Both the position numbers and the translations under genes were made by a program. This document shows, in pieces, positions 13,642-19,861 of a DNA stretch of 22,380 bases (positions within the stretch are counted from its first letter, which is position 1; every line of letters starts with the position of its first letter). Location of the stretch: assembly GCA_977017575.1 (NCBI GenBank), contig CDRNVI010000224.1, positions 1 to 22,380 on the forward strand, given 5' to 3'. This stretch comes from Paramoeba atlantica. Taxonomy: Eukaryota > Discosea. Below the pieces are notes generated by a model that had not been told where the DNA came from, ran no database searches, and saw only the letters and a list, made by a program, of their open reading frames with translations.

Positions 13642-13963
13642 CAATTTTTTAATGAAATATCCTTTTAACACCAAAATGGATTTCAAAATTCAAGTAGGAA
13701 TATCTGAGAGAGGAATCCAAGTGAAAATAAAGTCTAGAATCAAAATCACAAAAGGTAAAAGGAAGGTATAAATTCAACAATTTCAAAGCAAAAAAGGAAA
13801 TTAGAAGAATTTCCATTATCAACCAAAAACAAAAGAATAAGAAGAATCATCCTGAGGCATCAATCCAAGAATGATAAATTCAAAATAATATTGTTACAAG
13901 AAAAACAAGAAGATGGAATCAATTATTTCTTCAATAAAATCAACACAGGGATGAATTCAATTA
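13642..13963 (+). repeat. Segment repeated in inverted orientation at 22058-22380
   Basis: The reverse complement of 22058-22380 aligns along this whole stretch with few gaps. Shared landmarks are AATCCAAGTGAAAATAAAGT, ATCCTGAGGCATCAAT and ATCAACACAGGGAT. The inverted match stops at AATTCAAT(C/T)AG, within a few bases of where the direct-repeat copy 13960-14549 begins. So the junction near 13960-13963 looks like a real element or unit boundary. Differences are mostly transitions. Confidence 0.88.
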
Positions 13964-14549
13964 GAAATAAGAGTTCAAATTCACAGGTAGGGAATTTGAG
14001 ATAACAAGATGAAAAATCCAAAGAGATTAATAATAAAGTACATTCAGATTCAAAAAGTACAAATTCAATCTAGAATTACTTTGAAAATATCAGGAATTTT
14101 TAAGAATATCATCAAGACAGAGGGAAAAATTCAATCAAGCTTTGAGGAAACAAAACAAAATGAGAAATTGTCAAACATAAGAATAAATCCAGTCAAGCAA
14201 ATCCACAATCACAAATTCACAATCAGAAATGGCAGTTGAAGAACAAAAATCTGAAAATACAAATCCATGAATCCAAAATGAGATAGAAATGAGTATTAAA
14301 ACTACACAACCATCATTCAATCAATACAAATGATCACAAATATTCATTGAATCAAGAGAAAAAGTTTGATTAGGGCTCAACTCAAAATCAACAATAAAAT
14401 AATCATCAAAATGCAATTTGTAAGCATGAGGCAAACATCAACAAAGACCAATTGAAATAACAGAAGGAATTACAAAAATTTTCAAATAGAACCAACAATC
14501 ACAATATCCAACACAAAGAAGAGATTGAGGAACATGAAGAAGCTTTGAG
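13960..14549. repeat. Long direct repeat, right copy
   Basis: This is the second copy of 10428-11019, beginning ATTAGAAATAAGAGTTC and ending at AAGAAGCTTTGAG. It retains more C and G than the left copy (for example CAATCACAATATCC against CAATTATAATATCC). It may be the start of a second, incomplete 3.53-kb tandem unit. A + strand open stretch at 14009-14239 has no recognisable domain and I do not call it a gene. Confidence 0.85.
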
Positions 14550-15214
14550 AAATGTTGACAAACAAAACTCAAGTCAAGATTATACAAGGAAACAGTGTTG
14601 TGTAAGCTGAAGTTGTTCAGAATGTTAATTCCAAACAATATGTTGTTCTAAAAGCATAACCAAAGACAAATAACCAAAACAAACAATGAGCAAGAGGACT
14701 GAATTGATTCACCAATAAAAATGAAACATGGAAATCAACAAGAAATCATCTTAAGCAAATCAAAGGCAGAGAAAATCTATAAAACAGAAATAAAATCAAA
14801 AGAACAGTTGGGCAAAACAAAGAACAAAGTTAAAACAGAGTGTCATAACAGGCAAAAAAAAACATTGACAAATACAAAAATAATCTCCAAGAAACAAGAA
14901 AAATAACATGAATCTTCTATAACATAAGGAGAAAAACAAAAATAGATGTGATCAGAACTGTGTTTATTGAAAAACCATGTGCTAAGTCAAAAATGGCTGC
15001 CAGAAATATAATTCAAAATAGTGCACACCAGTATAAAATTGTAAGCTGAAAAAACAAGAAAAATAATCAATAAAGATAGGGAAAAAGTGAGGCAAAGTAA
15101 AAAGAAATTGAAAGGCAACACAAACAAAATATTGGAAGTTAAAAAATCAAACACAATTTTCAAAACCATTCTTGCAAAGAAGGAAAAAAGTAATAAAGTG
15201 AGAAATTCTAGAGG
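14550..15214. other. A-rich, gene-free stretch
   Basis: Composition is as in 11020-13641: A-rich on the + strand and no CpG seen. No coding signature, tRNA or repeat match was found within the window. It ends at the target-site duplication of the next SINE. Confidence 0.55.
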
Positions 15215-15225
15215 TGTCCTTTCCC
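15215..15225. repeat. Left target-site duplication of SINE 1
   Basis: TGTCCTTTCCC here matches TGTCCCTTCCC at 15553-15563 at 10 of 11 positions. The two lie immediately outside the SINE head and its poly(A) tail. Confidence 0.7.
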
Positions 15226-15552
15226 AATTGTAGCATAATAGCTTAGTTGGTAAAATAACTATTGCTTCAATTCAAGGTTGTAGATTCAAATCCCAAAAAG
15301 GAAAATATTAAAACATTATTTTCTCTTCCTACTCACTTGAATGTGAATTACAGAATAGATTATTCTTTGTTCTGTCTGCTAAAAAGCAGAGAATAAATTC
15401 CTTAAGAAGGAGTTTGAGTGAATTAAAGGTCTTTAAACCATTTGAACTTAAAGAAGTGAAATTCTATCCTTGTTATTTTTAACCTTAAAAAATTAGTGGC
15501 TTTGGGTTAGACCATCATCTAATAAAGTCCAATATTAAAAAAAAAAAAGAAA
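15226..15552 (+). mobile_element. tRNA-derived SINE, family 1, apparently full length
   Basis: The element starts AATTGTAGCATAATAGC and carries an internal RNA polymerase III promoter: A box TAGCTTAGTTGG (15239-15250) and B box GATTCAAATCC (15283-15293), with tRNA-like spacing. A body follows, with CTGCTAAAAAGCAGAGAATA and then AATTCCTTAAGAAGGAG (about 15375-15412). This body is shared with the other SINEs here. The 3' part holds AATAAAG and a run of A to 15552. Target duplications flank it. The start is supported by the independent copy at 19667, which begins with the same AATTGTAG. It has no coding capacity and would depend on a LINE for movement. The parental tRNA isotype was not resolved. 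Confidence 0.85.
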
Positions 15553-15563
15553 TGTCCCTTCCC
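15553..15563. repeat. Right target-site duplication of SINE 1
   Basis: TGTCCCTTCCC, partner of 15215-15225. Confidence 0.7.
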
Positions 15564-15966
15564 CTTCTTCCTCCACTAATGTTTCTTTCCCTCTTTCCTC
15601 CACTGGTGTCCAAAGTGTTCCTCTCCTCTGAAGGTGTTTCCTATAGAGTCCCTAGATCACAAGCCAAAAAAGTAATCAAGAAAAAGAACATCACCATTAG
15701 TTTGTAAAACCAGAAAAACACTATCTCTTTTAGTAATTCAAATAAACATGAATTTTCATCTTTTTCATTTGATTTTCATTCTAACAATAGTTAAAAAATT
15801 GTTAATTCCCTCTTTCCCTCTTATCTTTAAAATACTAATCTTGATGGAAATTCAAAATTATCTTCAAATGACCTTCAAGGAAGCTTTTCTATTGTTTAAA
15901 AGAAAAAGAGGAAAAGTTTAAAGAAAAAAAAAAAATTAGAAAAAAAGAAAAAAAATTAAAAGAAAG
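15564..15966. other. Gene-free stretch, pyrimidine-rich then A/T-rich
   Basis: The left part repeats short C/T-rich words (TTCCTCCACT occurs twice, about 15568 and 15596). The right part is ordinary AT-rich sequence ending in A-rich low complexity. No gene or known element is seen. Confidence 0.5.
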
Positions 15967-15980
15967 TTCTAAATTAAAAG
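15967..15980. repeat. Left target-site duplication of SINE 2 (minus copy)
   Basis: TTCTAAATTAAAAG matches TTCTAAGTTGGAAG at 16406-16419 at 11 of 14 positions. All three differences are A/G. Confidence 0.65.
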
Positions 15981-16405
15981 TTTTTTTTTTTTCTTTTTAA
16001 GGCAAACTTTATTCAATTAATAGTTCTTAATCTAAACCATTTGAATTACATTAAATTATATTTGTTTTTAACTTTTAACAAGAGATGAAGTTTTAAACTT
16101 TAGCTTAGTTCAGTTGGTTTTTATGTTGAACTTTAGAACTTCTGTAAATTCAAGCTAGAGAATGCACATCAGAAGAAAGAATAATCCAAAACTCCTTTCA
16201 AGGGAATTTATCCTTAACTTTTTAGCAAACAGGGCTGAGATGTAATCTGTTCCAATTTTCATACTTCTTCAAAAACTTCTCACTCCAATCAAATCACTTT
16301 ATAGCACCAGAAAAATTTTCTTTTATATCAAAAAACTGGGATTTGAACTCACCCCCCTAGGGTGGAACATAGTCAAATTTATAACTAAACTACAGGTGCC
16401 AACCC
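15981..16405 (-). mobile_element. tRNA-derived SINE, family 2, minus-strand copy
   Basis: Read on the minus strand it starts GGGTTGGCACCTGTAG (16405 downward) with an A-box-like TGTAGTTTAGTTATAA (around 16380-16395) and B box GAGTTCAAATCCC (16338-16350). The body shares the CTGTTTGCTAAAAAG...ATAAATTCC...GGAGTTTTGG core with family 1 (about 16193-16253). The 3' part reads TTGAATAAAGTTTGCC and ends in poly(A), seen as the T run from 15981. Target duplications flank it. The whole element matches 17684-18125 in opposite orientation, with mostly transition differences. Confidence 0.85.
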
Positions 16406-16419
16406 TTCTAAGTTGGAAG
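16406..16419. repeat. Right target-site duplication of SINE 2 (minus copy)
   Basis: TTCTAAGTTGGAAG, partner of 15967-15980. Confidence 0.65.
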
Positions 16420-16685
16420 TTAATTAAAAAAAAGGAAAGAAATACTAAAAAATAGAACAGAAGATGGTAAACAAAAGGAAAAAAAAAGGAAAAAAAAATA
16501 ATCAAAATAATATTAGAAAATATGAGCTCTTTCAATTCTCCTCCCTGAGATTTGATGCTCAACTTCAACCCCTTTCTTCAACAGTTATCAACAAGTTCCA
16601 ACTAATTTCTCAACTTCCCACTCCTCCCACCCCCCTCAACTCTCTTTTCCCCCAAGAGAGACTTTGTGATTTCCAAATCTCCTCT

Positions 16686-16718
16686 CACATAGGGGTGAGC
16701 TCAAGCTGCACTTACAAT
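16686..16718 (-). repeat. 31-bp motif, inverted copy
   Basis: The reverse complement reads TTGTAAGTGCAGCTTGAGC and then TCACCCCTATGTG. It matches 17512-17542 at about 28 of 31 positions, in a region otherwise without similarity between the two sides. Confidence 0.7.
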
Positions 16719-17241
16719 CATGATATTTTTTAGGGTTAAAGTAACTTCAGATATTTCTTTTGAGCCTTCAAAAAAAAAATCTGATATTATATCCATATGT
16801 TCACTTTTATGGTCTCTCTTTTGATTTGTTTGTTTTTTGGTTGAATAAGAATGGTGAAAGTTGAAAAAATAAAATAAAAAAGAAAAAGAAAAAAGAAAAA
16901 AAGTGTGTATTTGTTATTCTTTTGATGATTGAATTGTTTGATTTGAAAGAAAAGGTTGTATATTGAAGTTGAAGATGATGATATTGTGGAAGGAAAAAAA
17001 AGAACTTGTTTTGTTGATTAATTCAAACAAAAAGAAATTTCTTATTGTAAATTCATTTGATGATAAAAAAGTGAAAAGAGAAACAAATTTTTTTTTTTCT
17101 TCAAAAAACACCTCAAAACTCACTCTCAAACACTCTTTTCAACCTTTCTTTCAGTTTTGAAGAGAAAAAACAAAACAAAAAACTGGTGATAGCTTTGTTT
17201 TTTGGTAGTTGAAAAAAAAATGCAAAAAAAAGCACTTTTTT

Positions 17242-17383
17242 TTCAACAATCAATTTTTTTTTTGTTTTTTTTTGACTGTTGAAATTATTTTTTCAATGGT
17301 TAAAATTTTTGTTATTTTTTTTCAACCATCAAAGTTATTTTTTCAACAATTAATGTTTTTTTTGGTTTTTTTTCAATGGTCAA
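17242..17383. repeat. T-rich minisatellite with 12-bp motifs phased at about 50 bp
   Basis: Six related 12-mers separated by T runs start at 17242 (TTCAACAATCAA), 17272 (TTGACTGTTGAA), 17292 (TTCAATGGTTAA), 17321 (TTCAACCATCAA), 17342 (TTCAACAATTAA) and 17372 (TTCAATGGTCAA). The steps are 30, 20, 29, 21 and 30 bp, so every second motif is 49-51 bp apart. Confidence 0.65.
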
Positions 17384-17511
17384 AAGTTTGAACAATGAAA
17401 GAAAGTCAAGTTGAGGCTGTTTGTGAGCTGAGGTGAGCAATAACATTAGCTAACTTTCAGGGTATTGAAACCTCTCCAACAGTCCAATTCAAATCCACAA
17501 ATTGCCTTGAC

Positions 17512-17542
17512 TGTAAGTGCAGCTTGAGCCCACCCTCATGTG
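17512..17542 (+). repeat. 31-bp motif, direct copy upstream of the LINE
   Basis: It reads TGTAAGTGCAGCTTGAGC and then CCACCCTCATGTG, about 60 bp before the LINE endonuclease. It is the inverted partner of 16686-16718. It could be a shared piece of LINE 5' sequence from two head-to-head copies; this is unproven. Confidence 0.65.
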
Positions 17543-17599
17543 CTGGAATTCAATCCTTCCAATTTATCCTAAATTCAATATTTTTTTTATTTTCTTAAC

Positions 17600-17683
17600 T
17601 TGAAAGTCCTCTCCTGGAACATAAATAAGCTTTAAAATGAAAAAAAACTTAAGATCTGTAAGAAAATAATAGCTAGCTCTTGA
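17600..17683 (+). pseudogene. LINE ORF2 endonuclease, N-terminal piece
   Basis: This frame reads LKVLSWNINKL, a stop, then NEKKLKICKKIIASS. It matches the start of LINE endonucleases, where the SWNxNGL asparagine is part of the active site. It stops at the SINE at 17684. The same frame phase resumes at 19044 (TCT TGG, SWPQYIFLQET), so the SINE and the later LINE insert together account for the split. The original start codon is not evident: the codon before AAA GTC is TTG. Confidence 0.8.
17671..17683. repeat. Left target-site duplication of SINE 2 (plus copy)
   Basis: AGCTAGCTCTTG here matches AGTTAACTCTTG after the SINE tail (18127-18137 and again 19037-19048) at 10 of 12 positions. Both copies encode the same codons of the interrupted LINE. 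Confidence 0.65.
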
Positions 17684-18125
17684 GGGTTAGTGCCTGTAGT
17701 TTAGTTATAAATTCAACTATATTCAACCTTGGGGGGGCAAGTTCAAATCCCAGTTTTTTAATATTTTAGAAAATTTTTTTGGTGCTGTAAAATGATTTGA
17801 TTGAAGTGAAAAGCTTTTGAAAAAGTGTGAAAATCAAAACAGATTACATTTCAGCCTTATTTGCTAAAAAGTTGAAAATAAATTCCTTTGAAAAGAGTTT
17901 TGAATTATTCTCTCTTTTGATGTACATTCTCCAGCCTGAACTTGTAGAAGTTCTAAAGTTCAGTATAAAGACTAACTAAACTAAGTTAAAGTTTAAAAAC
18001 TTTACTTCTCATTAAAGATTAAAAACAAATATAATTTAATGTAATTTAAATGGTTTAAATTAAAAACTACTAATTGAATAAAGTTTGCTTCAAAAAGAAA
18101 AAAAAAAAAAAAAAAAAAAAAAAAA
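17684..18125 (+). mobile_element. tRNA-derived SINE, family 2, plus-strand copy inside the LINE
   Basis: It starts GGGTTAGTGCCTGTAG, with an A-box-like TGTAGTTTAGTTATAA (17695-17710) and B box GTTCAAATCC (17741-17750). The shared core is at about 17840-17903 (TATTTGCTAAAAAG, then ATAAATTCC). The 3' end is TTGAATAAAGTTTGCTTC followed by a long A tail to 18125. It interrupts the LINE endonuclease between IIAS and WPQYIF. It is younger than the LINE and older than the insert that follows its tail. Confidence 0.85.
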
Positions 18126-18137
18126 CAGTTAACTCTT
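18120..18137. repeat. Target-site duplication of the young LINE, left copy
   Basis: AAAAAACAGTTAACTCTT here is repeated exactly at 19030-19047. The A run comes from the SINE tail, so the unambiguous part is CAGTTAACTCTT. Confidence 0.9.
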
Positions 18138-18173
18138 TTTTTTTTTTTTTTAAGGTTCAGACACTAGGTGCCA

Positions 18174-18179
18174 TTTATT
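18174..18179 (-). promoter_or_regulatory. Polyadenylation signal of the young LINE
   Basis: AATAAA lies on the minus strand 22 nt before the poly(A) tail, a normal distance. The old LINE has AATAAATG in the matching place at 22010-22017. Confidence 0.75.
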
Positions 18180-18306
18180 AGAGTTAAAAAACCATCTCTA
18201 GGATGGAAAAGAGGGGGGAAGAAAGGGGGGGGGGAGGGAAGATAAATTAAGAGTTAGATCCAAAGATCTCTTCAGCATGGGATGCATTGGAGTTTCTTTA
18301 CCAACT

Positions 18307-19029
18307 TTAGTTCTCACTAAGGGGTCTGCGTTTGATTGTTCGCCTTCTAAAACCAGGGAGTGAATTCGGTTTGGAGGTTTCTATGAAGTTAATTACATTC
18401 CTTCGAAAATCTTCCTCAATAAAGCTCCTCACCAGATTGCTCTCTTGGGACTGATGGAACCATCCTTGGATATCTTTAGTAATTATTACAGGGAGAATTA
18501 GAGCATTCTCAAGAGCAGTTTGGGCCAGAAACAAAACATGGAGGGTTGTCACCGTGTTTTCTTGGAATTTCCTTATAAAATTCCCTGGGGGGATGGGGAA
18601 GGTCCAGTCATGGGTGAGGGGGGAATTGATCCAGTTCCACAGGGTTGAATTCAAAATAATCCACTCTTCACTGGTTTCTGCAATATGTTGTGATCTTGGA
18701 TCCCAATGATGGTCATTCACAGCACATGTTCCATCCTCTTTAGACCAACTTGCAGCAGTTGCAATTGCATCAGCTCGCTTGTTAAGCTCTTGGGGTACAT
18801 GGGTGAATTCTATCTCATCAAAGCACATTGCTAACTTACGGATTTCACAAAGTAGTTCATTCAAGGCATAGTTTTTGATGGCATGGGTTTTGGGTGCAGC
18901 CTTGGTGAGAATCATACAATCCCCGACAACTTCAATCTCATTCGTCATTGATCTGGCACATTGCATTCCTTTCAAACAGCCTGTAAATTCACCAATATTG
19001 TTGGACCCAAGAGGGATGGTTTCAAAACC
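18307..19029 (-). CDS. LINE ORF2 C-terminus: RNase H domain plus an unnamed extension (5'-partial)
   Basis: The frame is open from the first base of the insert to a TAG-type stop at its 3' end, 240 codons, so no start codon is expected. Residues 1-90 are RNase H. NNIGEF holds the catalytic Glu (residue 14), VVGDC a catalytic Asp (37) and THVPQELNKRADAIATA the conserved His (77) and last Asp (87). The first catalytic Asp, in the DGS motif, was lost in the truncation, so this piece cannot be active alone. RNase H would remove the RNA strand during LINE reverse transcription. Residues 91-240 match no domain I know: Trp-rich in the middle (EEWIILNSTLWNWI) and basic at the end (GFRRRTIKRRP). The same order occurs at 21109-21900 in the old LINE, so the extension belongs to the family. 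The intact frame indicates recent arrival. Confidence 0.85.
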   Translation of the reverse strand, partial: GFETIPLGSNNIGEFTGCLKGMQCARSMTNEIEVVGDCMILTKAAPKTHAIKNYALNELLCEIRKLAMCFDEIEFTHVPQELNKRADAIATAASWSKEDGTCAVNDHHWDPRSQHIAETSEEWIILNSTLWNWINSPLTHDWTFPIPPGNFIRKFQENTVTTLHVLFLAQTALENALILPVIITKDIQGWFHQSQESNLVRSFIEEDFRRNVINFIETSKPNSLPGFRRRTIKRRPLSEN

Positions 19030-19047
19030 AAAAAACAGTTAACTCTT
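19030..19047. repeat. Target-site duplication of the young LINE, right copy
   Basis: AAAAAACAGTTAACTCTT, an exact partner of 18120-18137. The old LINE frame resumes directly after it. Confidence 0.9.
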
Positions 19048-19666
19048 GGCCTCAATACATCTTCCTCCAGGAAACCTATGCAACATCTGAAAATGATTTT
19101 AATCATCTTAAGAACTACTTGAGGAAGTACATTTGGTTTTGTGATTCCTTCTCAGAGAGGAAATGTAGTCTTATGATTGGAATTAGACATGTGAAAGGAT
19201 TGAAAGATCTCATTCTCTTCTTTTTTGAGAAAAATGAAGGTAAATCATTTGGATTAAAAGTTTTCATCCAAAATCAAAAATTCTTAATCTTCAATGTTTA
19301 TCACCACCCTGGTTTGAAACTGGAACACCTAATGGAAGAATCTTCCTGATTTTTCTCCTAAAGCAAAAATATTTTGGTTAGGAATCTCAATTGAGATTTA
19401 AACAAAACCAATTGCTAGAAATTAATTGAACACCTTTCTGATATGAATTTGTCTTGCCTCAACTAGTCAAAACCCATCCATTTTCAGGGGCAGTGTATTG
19501 ATTATATTTTCCTTTTCTTGAAGGCTCCTGAAGATCATTTGTTTATAAATGGAATCTTATTTGGTTTTAAAGATCATATTGTAATGATTGAAGGGACCAG
19601 TGTAAAAGAGTGGAAGATCAACTCTTGGAAGAAAAGAATTCCTGAATACCTAATTAATAACCCTAC
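19044..19666 (+). pseudogene. LINE ORF2 endonuclease, main piece
   Basis: The frame opens SWPQYIFLQETYATSEN, where LQET carries the catalytic Glu. It continues through LMIGIRHVKGL and FLIFNVYHHPGL, the NVYxP motif, to a stop at 19347-19349. In other frames the rest of the domain is still readable: LSDMNLSCLN, then QCIDYIFLFLKAPEDH (about 19490-19535) for the IDYI motif, then GFKDHIVM for the terminal Asp-His. WKINSWKKRIPEYL begins the linker to the reverse transcriptase. The GDFN motif is not recognisable. At least two frame changes and several stops make it non-functional. In the family this enzyme nicks target DNA. The sequence ends at the SINE at 19667. Confidence 0.82.
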
Positions 19667-19861
19667 AATTGTAGTATGATGGCTTAATTGGTAAAACAGC
19701 TATTGCTTCAATTTAAGGTTGCAGGTTCAAATCTCAAAGAGGAAAATATTAAAAATATTATTTTTTCTTCCTATTCATTTGAATATGAAAAACAGAACAG
19801 GTTATTTTTTGCCCTGTTTACTAAAAAACAAAGAATATTAATATTAATATTAATATTATTA
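19667..19861 (+). mobile_element. tRNA-derived SINE, family 1, 3'-truncated, inside the LINE
   Basis: It starts AATTGTAGTATGATGGC like the copy at 15226, with A box TGGCTTAATTGG (19680-19691) and B box GGTTCAAATCT (19724-19734). It shares the AAAATATTA and CTTCCTA stretch and then the core CCCTGTTTACTAAAAA (about 19811-19826). After AAAGAATA the copy breaks into an AATATT microsatellite (19834-19861) instead of the usual body, tail and poly(A). No flanking duplication is visible. LINE coding resumes at 19862, well downstream of where it stopped, so a deletion of the first part of the reverse transcriptase accompanied or followed the insertion. Confidence 0.82.
19834..19861. repeat. AATATT microsatellite
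   Basis: Several units of AATATT with a final ATTATT variant close the truncated SINE. They may have grown from the GAATAAATT of the SINE core by slippage. Confidence 0.8.

Larger units (their letters stand above)
16420..17599. other. Low-complexity spacer between inverted SINEs, including probable LINE 5' flank
   Basis: No gene is seen. The stretch holds purine runs (16432-16500, 16860-16905), a C-rich patch (16616-16655) and a T-rich patch with spaced 12-bp motifs (17242-17383). The last 100-200 bp probably belong to the 5' region of the LINE whose endonuclease starts near 17600, but no ORF1 protein is recognisable. Short open frames here are by-products of A/T runs. Confidence 0.5.
18138..19029 (-). 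mobile_element. Young 5'-truncated LINE 3' end
   Basis: An 892-bp insert is bounded by an exact 18-bp duplication. Read on the minus strand it begins inside a coding frame at 19029, has a stop at 18309-18307, a 3' untranslated region with a C-rich tract (about 18200-18240), AATAAA at 18179-18174 and a 14-nt poly(A), seen as T from 18151 to 18138. These are the marks of target-primed reverse transcription with 5' truncation. Its protein matches the C-terminus of the old LINE around it, so it belongs to the same or a closely related family. It is visibly richer in G+C than its surroundings and is the only place where I found CpG. A processed copy of a host RNase H gene is less likely because of the match to the LINE. 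Confidence 0.88.

Noticed and set aside
10428-14549. Direct repeats as the ends of an LTR-type element
   Set aside because: The repeats lack TG...CA ends, there is no visible primer site or polypurine tract at the inner edges, and nothing between them resembles gag or pol. A tandem or dispersed repeat of unknown type fits better.
14009-15169. Short open frames in the A-rich block
   Set aside because: Lys/Asn/Gln-rich or Phe/Leu-rich composition follows from base skew; no domain or conserved pattern.
15226-15300. Genuine tRNA gene
   Set aside because: A and B boxes are present but acceptor and anticodon stems do not close well, and the sequence continues into a SINE body with a poly(A) tail and target duplications.
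16323-17391. Open frames on both strands in the low-complexity spacer
   Set aside because: They arise from A and T runs and from SINE sequence. Overlapping frames on opposite strands and lack of any motif argue against genes.
15981-18125. A single large inverted duplication producing both SINE copies
   Set aside because: Each SINE has its own, different target-site duplication and different flanks, so they inserted separately.
18307-19029. Host RNase H gene or processed host pseudogene
   Set aside because: The protein matches the C-terminus of the surrounding old LINE, including the non-RNase H extension, and the insert has LINE-type 5' truncation and tail.
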